From: an uncultured Bacilli bacterium
Lineage (GTDB): Bacteria > Bacillota_I > Bacilli_A > RF39 > UBA660
Direction of reading: 5' to 3'
DNA: 64,000 nt
NCBI GenBank assembly: GCA_934098565.1
Contig: CAKOON010000001.1
Coordinates: 62,001 to 126,000, forward strand
This document shows, in pieces, positions 16,785 through 24,608 of the stretch. The position numbers and the translations under genes were made by a program. The first letter of the stretch is position 1; every line of letters starts with the position of its first letter. The notes beneath the pieces were generated by a model. It did not search any database, had not been told where the DNA came from, and was given only the letters and a program-made list of their open reading frames with translations.

Positions 16785-17534
16785 ATGAATAATAGAATTA
16801 AAGAAAAATTAATGAGTGCTCGTGTTTGTTGTCCTGGATTTAGTAATGATATGTATGCTTTAACAGACCGAGTAGCGTGTGTTGTTGAAAATGATGCAAA
16901 ACCTTTTGATTTGGTTAGTTTTTTGGTATTGCTCGAAAGTCTTTTATATGATAGTAAACAATATAACATTTTAGACCAAGTTGAACTGTTTCCTCAAGTT
17001 GTTGATATGATAACTGATGAAAATTATAGCCGAGAATTTAGAACATATTTTAGGACAATCTTTGGTAAAGAACCACAAAGTATGAGAAAATCAAAAAGCT
17101 CAACAAACGAATATCCAGAATATGTAATGGTCGCTGTTAATTGGTGGGCTAATATACTTAGCTCTGATAACAATATTTTTCCTGGAGTTAATAATACAAG
17201 CTTGCTTGCACTCATGAATAATTTATCAAAAAAAGATAATGCTAAAGATATGACTTTATTTAAAGAGGCTCTAGCTGAGGCCATCATGAATAAAATGAGT
17301 ACTAGTGATATTTGTCGGCTTGAAGTTGATTATTCGCCTTGTAAAATTTTAAGAGAGGCTGGCGATAAAGTAGGTCTTAGTGAATTTAGTTATCCATTTA
17401 AGACTTTTATGGCAATAAGAGTAGATGAAGTTGTTGTAACTAGAAATGGAAAGCAAGAGATTTTATATCAAATAAAAAAGCAAGAAGAAAAAGGACAGAC
17501 AAGAATTTTAAAGCCTAAAGAAAAGCAAGATTAA
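16785..17534 (+). CDS. Unknown cytoplasmic protein, last gene of the GT2 operon
   Basis: I start at ATG 16785, which has AGGTAGGA 8 nt upstream, rather than TTG 16779. The 249-residue protein has no membrane segment, no signal peptide and no motif I can name. It contains three early Cys (RVCCPGF, RVACVV), an aromatic VNWWANIL stretch, and a Lys/Gln-rich basic tail. The spacing (33 bp after the hydrolase-like gene) supports a shared transcript with the glycosyltransferases. Confidence 0.65.
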   Translation: MNNRIKEKLMSARVCCPGFSNDMYALTDRVACVVENDAKPFDLVSFLVLLESLLYDSKQYNILDQVELFPQVVDMITDENYSREFRTYFRTIFGKEPQSMRKSKSSTNEYPEYVMVAVNWWANILSSDNNIFPGVNNTSLLALMNNLSKKDNAKDMTLFKEALAEAIMNKMSTSDICRLEVDYSPCKILREAGDKVGLSEFSYPFKTFMAIRVDEVVVTRNGKQEILYQIKKQEEKGQTRILKPKEKQD

Positions 17535-17869
17535 GTTGAAAGAGTAGATTGATTCTATGTTTTTTTAAAAAAAATTTAGAGATTAGGTTTATTTTATTAA
17601 TCTGTATTTGCCTTAGATAATTGTTTATTTAGAATCGAAAATCTTGAGCTGATACAATTATGGCTAAAAGTCCCAACTCTAAGAAGTTATTAGTAATGCT
17701 TTCCGTTCAAAATTAGGCTGGCTATTTTGGCTAATTGTTTTGCTTTATGTTACTAATGTTATGTAATTACTAAGAAAAATCAGCCGAAAAATAGTAAAGC
17801 CACTTTAAGTATAGATTAGTTCTATACTTTTTTTGGGAGTTTTAGTATAATTAAAACAGAGGATATGTT
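17535..17869. other. Gene-free 335-bp stretch ending in a terminator
   Basis: All six frames are closed by frequent stops. The middle (about 17640-17800) is slightly richer in G and C than the flanks, with repeated GGCT/AGCC words. Only the hairpin at 17807 and a TATAAT (17846-17851) before the next gene can be named. Confidence 0.45.
17807..17835 (+). terminator. Intrinsic terminator
   Basis: The 9-bp stem AAGTATAGA/TCTATACTT with a 5-nt loop is followed by six or more T. Confidence 0.8.
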
Positions 17870-19009
17870 ATGAAAAGTAAAATCTTAATTATCTATGCGT
17901 CTTATGGTAATGGTCATAAAGCGATAGGTAAATATATTGAAAAGTATTTCTTAGAGCAAAATAATAATTTAGAAATTAAATGTGTTGATTTAATGGATTA
18001 TGCTATGCCTTTAATCGGAAAGATTTCCCAAAAAGTTAATTCTTTCTTTATGTTGAAAACTCCTTTAATACATGATTTGTTTTATAAGAGTAGTAATACT
18101 GTGGTAGGTGGGTATTTAGCAGATTATATTTCAACAACTTTGTTTAAAAATAAAAAAATGCGTAAAGTTTTAGCTGATTTTAATCCGGATTTAACAATTG
18201 CTACTCATTTTTTTGGCAGTAGTTTAATTAGTCATTATAATAAAACAGGACTTATTAATTCAAAACTTGTTACGGTTGTTACTGATTATGAATCATGTGA
18301 ATTGTGGTTGAACGATTATAAATGCGATGATTACCTGATTGTTGGTGATAAGAGTGAAGTGCCTTACTTAGTGAAAAGGGGGATTGATAAGCAAAAAATA
18401 AAACCTTTAGGTATTCCAATTGCTCCTTATATAGCACAAAATTTTAAGAAAGAAAACCTTTTAAGAACTTTAAATATTAAAGGAGATAAGCTGATTTGTA
18501 CTTTCTTTGGGGGCGGTGGTAACGGTTCAACAGCGTCTATCCCTTATATTAAGAGACTTATGAAGAATAATTTGCCTTTGGATATAATTTTTATTGCTGG
18601 CAATAATAAGAAAAGTAAAGAAATAGTAGATGATTATGTTAAAGAATATGGTATAAAAAACGTTCATACTTTAGGGTTTGTTACTAATGTACCGGAACTT
18701 TTACAAGTTAGTGATTTTGTTATATCAAAGCCAGGTGGCGCTCAATCAACGGAATGTTTATATTTTCATAAACCAATCATGATGATTAAAGCTAGCGGCG
18801 GTCAAGAAATAGCTAATTATAAATTTTTTACGAAAAATGGTTATGGCCTTCGTTTTCGAACTTCTTTTGGTCTTGTTAACGGAGTAAGGAGGATTATTAA
18901 TGATCCTAGTATTTTAAAAATTATGCGAGATAATATGGCTCAGGGAGATAACCATGATGCGATGGCTAAACTTTATAATCTTTGTGATGGTTTAATAAAA
19001 AAAGAGTAA
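17870..19009 (+). CDS. GT28 glycosyltransferase of the MGDG synthase / UgtP type
   Basis: The 379 residues show the two Rossmann-like halves of GT-B family 28. The acceptor-side motif is ASYGNGHKAIGKYI (about 10-23), followed by a MGDG-synthase-like N-terminal domain (DLTIATHFFGS, VVTDYES). The donor-side half contains FGGGGNGST, then FVISKPGGAQSTEC and KASGGQEIANY. Enzymes of this group add glucose or galactose from UDP-sugars to diacylglycerol at the inner membrane face, making glycolipids and lipoteichoic acid anchors. The ribosome-binding site is GAGG. The gene ends 12 bp before the transketolase-like gene, so the two form one operon. Confidence 0.87.
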   Translation: MKSKILIIYASYGNGHKAIGKYIEKYFLEQNNNLEIKCVDLMDYAMPLIGKISQKVNSFFMLKTPLIHDLFYKSSNTVVGGYLADYISTTLFKNKKMRKVLADFNPDLTIATHFFGSSLISHYNKTGLINSKLVTVVTDYESCELWLNDYKCDDYLIVGDKSEVPYLVKRGIDKQKIKPLGIPIAPYIAQNFKKENLLRTLNIKGDKLICTFFGGGGNGSTASIPYIKRLMKNNLPLDIIFIAGNNKKSKEIVDDYVKEYGIKNVHTLGFVTNVPELLQVSDFVISKPGGAQSTECLYFHKPIMMIKASGGQEIANYKFFTKNGYGLRFRTSFGLVNGVRRIINDPSILKIMRDNMAQGDNHDAMAKLYNLCDGLIKKE

Positions 19010-19021
19010 GAAGAGGATAAA

Positions 19022-20992
19022 ATGGATGATACTAAAAAATGTTTAAATATGCTTAAAGTCCTAAGCTTGGATATGATTGATGCTTGTAAAAGCGGTTATC
19101 CAGGAATTAGTTTAGGGGCGAGCAGTATAATATATACTTTATTTACTAAAGAATTAAATATTATGCCAAGTAATCCAAAGTGGTTAAATCGTGACCGTTT
19201 AGTTTTAAGTGCGTCGCACGCAGCGGGGCTGGTTTACGCTAATATGTATATGGCTGGTTATAATTTGACTTTAGATGATTTGAAAAAATTTGGCCAGTTT
19301 GATAGTAAAACTCCTTTACTTAGTAATATGCTAAAGACAGAGGGAATAGATTTTACGACAGGTCCCGCTGGTTATGGCTTTAGCGGTGCTGTGGGGATGG
19401 CCATGGGGGAAAAGTATTATCAAAACTTGCTAAGTAAGTATGTTAAAAATCAAAAGTTAATTAATCACTATATATATTGTTTGGTTAGTGATGGTGATAT
19501 TGAGTCTGGTCTTTTAATGGAGGCGGCTTCTTTGGCTGGTCTTTATAATTTAGGAAATTTGATAGTCTTATATGACTCAAACGAAATGACAATGGATAAT
19601 ACTTTGGCTAAGTCGAGTGTTGATGATATTTTAAAGAAGTTTTCAGCAATGGGGTGGCAGACTGATTATGTAGCGGAAGGAAGTTCAATTGATAAAATTA
19701 GTAAAGCTATCAAAAGAGCTAAGCGTGTTTTGAATAAGCCAAGTTTTATTGAAATTAAAACGGTAATAGGTAAGGATTCTTTTAACCAAAACAATAATAT
19801 TGTTCATGATCATGCTTTAACTAAAGATGATTTAGAAAATGTTAAGAGAAAATATGGTATGAGTATTGAAAAGTTTGCCGTAGATGACAAACTTTTAGAT
19901 AAATATAGAAAAAATTTATTGGCTAGAGTTAGCAAATCATATAAGTTATGGAACGAATACCATGAGGCGATGGCGAAGTATCCGAATGATGAAATAAAAA
20001 AATTGGTAAGCTTTGCTGATAATCAGGATATTGGCTATAATTTAAATGCTGAGACGTTTAAAATTCAAAATTCTTATCAAGAAGAAATGACGGAGTCTAA
20101 CAGTAAAATAATGAATATAATTGCTGATAAAATGCCTTATTTATTAGGTGGCGCTAGCGATATGGCTAGTAGTTGTCGCGTTAATTTGAATAAAGAGGCC
20201 TATTTTACTTCAAAAAATTATTTAGGAAGAAATATTTCTTTTGGCCTTAGAGAAGGAGCCATGGCTAGTATTTTAAGTGGAATGGCTACCTATGGATTTA
20301 GGCCTTTTGGGGCGACTTATTTAAGATACGCCTATGAAGAGTTGGAAAGTATCAAAATGAATGCATTGATGAATTTGCCGGTTATCTATATTTTTACTCA
20401 TGATGGGTTTAATGAAGCTAGAAATGGTGAGGTTGTATCGAGTTTTGAAGTTATAAATATGTTAAGAAGTATTCCTGGTAATTATGTTTATCGTCCTAGT
20501 GACATTAATGAAATAATTGGTTGCTGGAGTAATATTTTAAAGACGAGAAAGCCATCTTCTTTAATTTTGAGTAATGAAATAACCCATATTTTAAAAGGAA
20601 CTGAGGCTAGTAATGTAGCTAAAGGAGCTTATGTAATTAGGGAGTCAAAAAGTAATCAAGGTACTATTCTTAGTAGTGGATTTGATGTTACACTTTCTTT
20701 AGTGGTGGCGGAGGAGCTGGTAAACGATGGTATTGATTTAAGAGTTGTTTCGGTGCCATGTAAGAATATCTTTGATGAAATGAGTAAGGAGGATAAGGAC
20801 AAGTTGTTAGTTGGCAAAGTTATTGTAATTGAGGCAGCTGGCAGAGATATTTGGTGCCGTTATACGAATTATGAAAATATTATTGGGCTTGATGAAGTCA
20901 TGCCTAGTGGGAGTAGTGCTGATTCTAGTAAGTCTTTGGGGTTTGATAAAGAAAGTATTAAAAATAAAATTAAAGAATTATTAAAGAAATAA
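19022..20992 (+). CDS. Divergent transketolase-like protein
   Basis: At 656 residues it has normal transketolase length and domain order: a TPP-binding domain (about 1-310), a pyrimidine domain (about 350-520) and a C-terminal domain. It keeps the His of LSASH (H66), a TPP/metal SDGDIESG with YDSNE, VHDHAL, and Glu411 in LREGAMAS. It lacks residues found in canonical enzymes: GHPG is GYPG (Y26), GPLGQG is GPAGYG, the TPGHPE His is missing, and THDSxxxGEDGPTHQP is replaced by THDGFNEARNGEVVSS. TPP binding may persist, but sugar-phosphate transfer is doubtful. It follows the GT28 gene by 12 bp. It could be a specialised paralogue acting on another ketose, or a non-catalytic relative. Confidence 0.82.
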   Translation: MDDTKKCLNMLKVLSLDMIDACKSGYPGISLGASSIIYTLFTKELNIMPSNPKWLNRDRLVLSASHAAGLVYANMYMAGYNLTLDDLKKFGQFDSKTPLLSNMLKTEGIDFTTGPAGYGFSGAVGMAMGEKYYQNLLSKYVKNQKLINHYIYCLVSDGDIESGLLMEAASLAGLYNLGNLIVLYDSNEMTMDNTLAKSSVDDILKKFSAMGWQTDYVAEGSSIDKISKAIKRAKRVLNKPSFIEIKTVIGKDSFNQNNNIVHDHALTKDDLENVKRKYGMSIEKFAVDDKLLDKYRKNLLARVSKSYKLWNEYHEAMAKYPNDEIKKLVSFADNQDIGYNLNAETFKIQNSYQEEMTESNSKIMNIIADKMPYLLGGASDMASSCRVNLNKEAYFTSKNYLGRNISFGLREGAMASILSGMATYGFRPFGATYLRYAYEELESIKMNALMNLPVIYIFTHDGFNEARNGEVVSSFEVINMLRSIPGNYVYRPSDINEIIGCWSNILKTRKPSSLILSNEITHILKGTEASNVAKGAYVIRESKSNQGTILSSGFDVTLSLVVAEELVNDGIDLRVVSVPCKNIFDEMSKEDKDKLLVGKVIVIEAAGRDIWCRYTNYENIIGLDEVMPSGSSADSSKSLGFDKESIKNKIKELLKK

Positions 20993-20997
20993 AAAAT

Positions 20998-21045
20998 ATG
21001 TAAGTGGTATTATCCTAAGAGATAGTATTTGCTTACATTTTTTTA
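20998..21045. terminator. Long terminator hairpin between convergent genes
   Basis: ATGTAAG (20998-21004) pairs with CTTACAT (21032-21038). An inner GGTATTATC/GATAGTATT arm extends the stem, and seven T follow on the plus strand. It ends next to the stop of the minus-strand XRE gene, so it may serve both. Confidence 0.7.
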
Positions 21046-21279
21046 GGGTTTGGAACTTTTGAAAAAATCACGGATATCAATTTCTAAAGCATCAGCTAAG
21101 CGCCCTAGAATATTAATACTAAAACCACGTTGCATTTTTTCACTTTCGATTTTAGCTAGGTAATTCATGGAAATGCCAGCTTTATCGGCTAGCTGTTGCT
21201 GAGTTAATCCTTTCTTTTCTCGCTCTTTTTTTATATTGATTCTTATTAAGTTAAAGTAGTAGTTATCATTATGAGCCAT
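21043..21279 (-). CDS. XRE-family HTH repressor
   Basis: I start at ATG 21279, behind AGGATGTGA, giving 78 residues; the longer frame to 21318 would run into the operator region. It is a compact Cro/CI-type helix-turn-helix: INIKKEREKKGLTQQQLADK, then AGISMNYLAKIES as turn and recognition helix, then LADALEIDIRDFF. There is no second domain. The gene diverges from a glycine-rich exported protein, and two matching palindromes (21301-21319, 21326-21344) lie between them. It most likely represses its own promoter and that of the neighbour. Confidence 0.87.
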   Translation of the reverse strand: MAHNDNYYFNLIRINIKKEREKKGLTQQQLADKAGISMNYLAKIESEKMQRGFSINILGRLADALEIDIRDFFKSSKP

Positions 21280-21300
21280 ATTATCACATCCTAAATATAG

Positions 21301-21319
21301 TATGGACAAATTATCCATA
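21301..21319. promoter_or_regulatory. Operator-like palindrome 1
   Basis: A 19-bp inverted repeat with TATGGA/TCCATA arms. It is the same length as palindrome 2 but has one arm mismatch (C against A). Confidence 0.7.
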
Positions 21320-21325
21320 AAAATA

Positions 21326-21344
21326 TATGGACAAAAAGTCCATA
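21326..21344. promoter_or_regulatory. Operator-like palindrome 2
   Basis: A perfect palindrome TATGGAC, AAAAA, GTCCATA. Its centre is 25 bp from palindrome 1. It contains the TGGACA -35 box of the rightward promoter. Confidence 0.75.
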
Positions 21345-21356
21345 AAGTGATAATAT
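21328..21356 (+). promoter_or_regulatory. Rightward promoter overlapped by the operator
   Basis: TGGACA (21328-21333) and TAATAT (21351-21356) are separated by 17 bp. A repressor bound at 21326-21344 would block the -35 region. Confidence 0.55.
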
Positions 21357-21377
21357 TAAAAAGGATAGAAGGTGTTT

Positions 21378-22487
21378 ATGATGAAAAAGATAGGGATGAT
21401 GTTAATATTATGCTGTCTGCTAGCAATTGGAATAGGAGCCTTTAAGGTTGGAAGTTCAAGTGGGGTATTGCAGGCTACTTATATTAATGGGGAGTTAGTA
21501 AGTAATATTCCTAAAAAGGGAGAAGTGGTATTTTCTAAGGCTGTCTGTGATAATAATGCTACTGATTATTATTGGGATACTGATAATTGGGGGTTGTTTA
21601 TTAGTAATCTTTCTAAAAAAACAAAATGTAATTTATATTTTGTTAAGTATGATGCTCAAACTATTTTTAATTTTGATTATACTGGCTCTGAACAAACCTT
21701 TGTTGCTCCAGTATCGGGAACTTATAGATTGGAAACATGGGGAGCCCAAGGTGGTAGTTATAATAATTATACTGGCGGATATGGGGCGTATTCAATTGGA
21801 AATGTTTCGTTAAAAGCAAATAGTAAAATTTATTTAAATGTTGGTGGAGTAGGTTTAACTAATTTGGGGCTAAATACAATATCAGCTGGCGGATATAATG
21901 GCGGTGGAACTGGCAAATCATCTAATAATAATAAAAATTCATTTGGTTCGGGTGGTGGCGGTGCCACTCACGTTGCGCTAAAATCAGGGCTACTTTCTTC
22001 CTTTGCTAATAACAAAAGCAGTTTATTTATTGTTTCCGGTGGCGGAGGAGGAGTTTATGTTGATTTAGCAGCATATCCTAATTATTCTTTATTAACTTCT
22101 GGTCATGCCGGTGGTTATATTGGTAATCAGGGAACTTCTCAATATACAAGGGTTGATGCCGTCTTTGCTGCTACTGGTGGTACTCAGATAGATGGTAATT
22201 CTTTTGGCCAAGGAGCTAGTTGCAAAGGTGGAAATTGTGAACAACCTGGCGGAGGAGGAGGTTATTATGGGGGCAAAAATAATAGTTATTGTGCCGGTGG
22301 CGGTTCCAGTTATATAGGCAATCCATTACTGAAAAACAAAGCTATGTACTGTTATAATTGTGAAGAGTCAAATGAAGAAAGTATTAAAACAATTTCAACA
22401 ACGTGCAGCGAAGAAACACCAGTGCAAAATTGTGCTAAAAAAGGAAATGGCTATGCTAGAATAACTTTAGTAAGTATAGATGAGTAA
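21378..22487 (+). CDS. Exported glycine-rich protein (ALK/LTK-type Gly-rich domain)
   Basis: Start ATG 21378 (or 21381) follows AGAAGG; the GTG at 21372 is too close to it. The product of about 369 residues has a signal peptide (Lys pair, then a Met/Leu/Cys-rich core to about residue 22). A short N-terminal part with two Cys follows. The Gly-rich domain (about 100-365) opens with a beta strand, SGTYRLETWGAQGG, and contains GSGGGGATH, VSGGGGG, GGGGGYYGG and AGGGSSYIG, closing with GNGYARITL. This is the pattern of the Gly-rich domain of ALK/LTK receptor ectodomains, also found in secreted proteins of gut bacteria. At least six C-terminal Cys may form disulfides. It is probably a surface adhesin or structural protein under control of the divergent XRE regulator. 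Confidence 0.8.
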   Translation: MMKKIGMMLILCCLLAIGIGAFKVGSSSGVLQATYINGELVSNIPKKGEVVFSKAVCDNNATDYYWDTDNWGLFISNLSKKTKCNLYFVKYDAQTIFNFDYTGSEQTFVAPVSGTYRLETWGAQGGSYNNYTGGYGAYSIGNVSLKANSKIYLNVGGVGLTNLGLNTISAGGYNGGGTGKSSNNNKNSFGSGGGGATHVALKSGLLSSFANNKSSLFIVSGGGGGVYVDLAAYPNYSLLTSGHAGGYIGNQGTSQYTRVDAVFAATGGTQIDGNSFGQGASCKGGNCEQPGGGGGYYGGKNNSYCAGGGSSYIGNPLLKNKAMYCYNCEESNEESIKTISTTCSEETPVQNCAKKGNGYARITLVSIDE

Positions 22488-22514
22488 AGTATGAAATTAA
22501 GTACTATTCAAAAG

Positions 22515-22538
22515 CTATGTAGAGATACATAGTTTTTT
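22515..22538 (+). terminator. Intrinsic terminator after the glycine-rich gene
   Basis: The 7-bp stem CTATGTA/TACATAG with a GAGA tetraloop is followed by six T. Confidence 0.88.
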
Positions 22539-22550
22539 GGAATAAGTTAC

Positions 22551-22603
22551 TCTATATAAATAATGAAAAAATTCTAAAGACTTATTATATTCTATGGATA
22601 TAG
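22551..22603 (+). repeat. Dispersed 53-bp repeat, copy 1
   Basis: It begins TCTATATAAATAATGAAAA and ends ATATAG. By hand alignment it matches copy 2 (63330-63382) at 45 of 53 positions without gaps. It lies just downstream of a terminator and upstream of the gtrA-like gene. Confidence 0.7.
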
Positions 22604-22695
22604 ATTATATAATTAGTTGATAAATTTTACAAGAAAAATGCTTTATTTCATAGAAAATGTTAAGGAACTGTGATATATTGATATCGAGGTTCATT

Positions 22696-23118
22696 ATGAT
22701 AAAAAGTGTTTATGAAAAGTATAAAGAAATAATTAACTACTTAATATTTGGGGTCTTAACAACGCTAATAAGTTTAATAGTTTATTATGGACTTACTTAT
22801 ACGATTATTAATCCAAATAATGCGATAATGCTTCAGATAGCTAACATAATTTCTTGGATTGCGGGAGTGTTATTTGCCTACTTTACTAATCGAAAGTATG
22901 TTTTTGCATCTAAAAATGAGAATAAGTTAAAGGAATTTAGTGCTTTCGTTGGCGCTAGAGTTACTACTTTATTTTTGGATATGGCCATTATGGGAATAGG
23001 AGTAACTGTTTTGCATGGTAACGATAAGATTATGAAACTTATTAGTCAAGTACTAGTAATTATTGGTAATTATGTATTAAGTAAAGTGTTTGTGTTTAGA
23101 AAGAAGGAATCAAAATGA
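22696..23118 (+). CDS. GtrA-family membrane protein (polyprenyl-phosphate-sugar flippase type)
   Basis: I use ATG 22696, 3-4 nt after GAGGTTC; the longer frame from 22657 has no ribosome-binding site. The 140 residues form four membrane helices with the GtrA signature: an early INYLIFGVLTTLISL, then ANIISWIAGVLFAYFTNRKYVF, and a basic C-terminal end. GtrA/GtcA proteins are thought to flip undecaprenyl-phosphate-linked glucose or galactose to the outer membrane face. The last 4 bp overlap the galE start (ATGA), so translation is coupled. A matching GtrB-type transferase lies three genes downstream. Confidence 0.85.
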   Translation: MIKSVYEKYKEIINYLIFGVLTTLISLIVYYGLTYTIINPNNAIMLQIANIISWIAGVLFAYFTNRKYVFASKNENKLKEFSAFVGARVTTLFLDMAIMGIGVTVLHGNDKIMKLISQVLVIIGNYVLSKVFVFRKKESK

Positions 23119-24119
23119 AAATTTTAGTAACAGGTTGTTGTGGATATATTGGAAGTCATACTTGTGTGGAACTTCTTAAAGCCGGGTATGAGGTAGTAGG
23201 TTTAGATAATTTTTCTAATAGTAAAAAAGATGTTTTAGACCGAATTTTTATGCTTACTAATGAAGAAATTACTTTTTATGAAGGTGATATGCAAAACATT
23301 GATATTTTAAGAAGAATTTTTAGTGAGAATAAGATTAGTAGTGTCATTGATTTTGCCGCTTATAAAGCTGTTGGCGAATCAGTTAGCAAACCAGTTGAAT
23401 ATTATATGAATAACGTTTCTTCAGTTTTGAATTTACTTAAGGCTATGAAAGAATATGATATCAAACGATTAGTATTTTCATCATCAGCCACAGTTTATGG
23501 TGACCCAGATGTTGTACCAATTACAGAAGAATGTAAGACTGGTGGAACGACTAATCCTTATGGAACAAGTAAGTTGTTTGTTGAGCAAATTCTTAAAGAT
23601 ACCTATAATGCCGATAAGACGAATGATTTTTGCATTTTAAGATATTTTAATCCCATCGGTGCTCATGATAGTGGGCTTTTAGGTGAAAATCCAAATGGGA
23701 TACCGGCTAATTTAATGCCTTATATTTGTCGGGTAGCTAGTAAAAAGTTAGACCATTTAAGCATTTATGGTAATGACTATAATACACCTGATGGTACGGG
23801 GGTTAGAGATTATATTCATGTTATGGATTTAGCTCGTGGCCATGTTTTAGCTTTAAAGAAGCTAGAAAAAGAACAAGCTGGCTTATTTATTTACAATTTA
23901 GGTATGGGTAAAGGGGTTAGTGTTTTAGAAATGGTGGAAACTTTTAAAAAAGTTAATAAAGTTGACGTTCCTTATAAAATTGCTCCACGTAGACCAGGAG
24001 ATATTGCAACATGTTATAGCGACCCGACGAAAGCCCAAAAAGAACTAGGCTTTACATGTGAAAAAACACTAGAAGATATGGTTCAAAGTGCTTGGAACTA
24101 TGAAAGAAAAAATATATAA
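23115..24119 (+). CDS. galE: UDP-glucose 4-epimerase
   Basis: A short-chain dehydrogenase of 334 residues. The NAD-binding G7-x-x-G10-x-x-G13 appears in VTGCCGYIGSH, and the catalytic Ser/Tyr/Lys in SSSATVYGD and NPYGTSK. Family motifs DNFSNS, RYFNPIGAH and GVRDYIHVMDLA are present. It interconverts UDP-glucose and UDP-galactose in the cytoplasm. It overlaps the gtrA-like gene by 4 bp and is followed by the other glycosylation genes. This suggests that galactose, or glucose from the same pool, is the sugar that the operon attaches to the surface. Confidence 0.95.
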   Translation: MKILVTGCCGYIGSHTCVELLKAGYEVVGLDNFSNSKKDVLDRIFMLTNEEITFYEGDMQNIDILRRIFSENKISSVIDFAAYKAVGESVSKPVEYYMNNVSSVLNLLKAMKEYDIKRLVFSSSATVYGDPDVVPITEECKTGGTTNPYGTSKLFVEQILKDTYNADKTNDFCILRYFNPIGAHDSGLLGENPNGIPANLMPYICRVASKKLDHLSIYGNDYNTPDGTGVRDYIHVMDLARGHVLALKKLEKEQAGLFIYNLGMGKGVSVLEMVETFKKVNKVDVPYKIAPRRPGDIATCYSDPTKAQKELGFTCEKTLEDMVQSAWNYERKNI

Positions 24120-24141
24120 AAAGAAAGAATAAAGGGTAATT

Positions 24142-24585
24142 ATGGATAATAAAAAAATCGGATTGGCAGTGGAGAGTAGAATTCACTTTTTGGGATTGAA
24201 TATTGATAAGTTTGCAGAAAGTTTGTGGATGAATCCTAAAGAATTTAAAAATTATTTAAAAGGTAAAAAAGATTTTTCTTTAGAACTAATAAGTCTAATT
24301 GCTCTAAATTTAGAGACGACACCAGAGGCGTTAATGTTTAGCAAAGATAATAAACTTCTTTATCGCAGCTACTTAGAGAATAAGGCGCATAGACGTAAAC
24401 TTCACAAATTAGGAGACATAGCTGGTATTATTGGAGGTATTCTTATTTGCATATGTTTGTGCATTATGGACGTTACTTTAGCTTTTAACAATGTGACTCA
24501 AACGGCTTGGCTTATTATTTTTTCAATCATCATTATTATGTTTTTAATTATTGATATTGTTAATATAGTCCAAAGTAAATTCTAG
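24142..24585 (+). CDS. HTH protein with two C-terminal membrane helices
   Basis: The 147-residue product starts with a Cro/CI-like helical domain (about 1-70: FAESLWMNPKEFKNYLKGKK, LISLIALNLETTPEALMF). It ends in two hydrophobic helices (about 94-112 and 121-143). Such membrane-tethered XRE-like proteins usually sense envelope or ligand state, but the target is unknown. It sits inside the glycosylation operon between galE and gtrB, so local regulation is plausible. Confidence 0.7.
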   Translation: MDNKKIGLAVESRIHFLGLNIDKFAESLWMNPKEFKNYLKGKKDFSLELISLIALNLETTPEALMFSKDNKLLYRSYLENKAHRRKLHKLGDIAGIIGGILICICLCIMDVTLAFNNVTQTAWLIIFSIIIIMFLIIDIVNIVQSKF

Positions 24586-24608
24586 GTATTAAAAGAAAGT
24601 GAGAAGTT

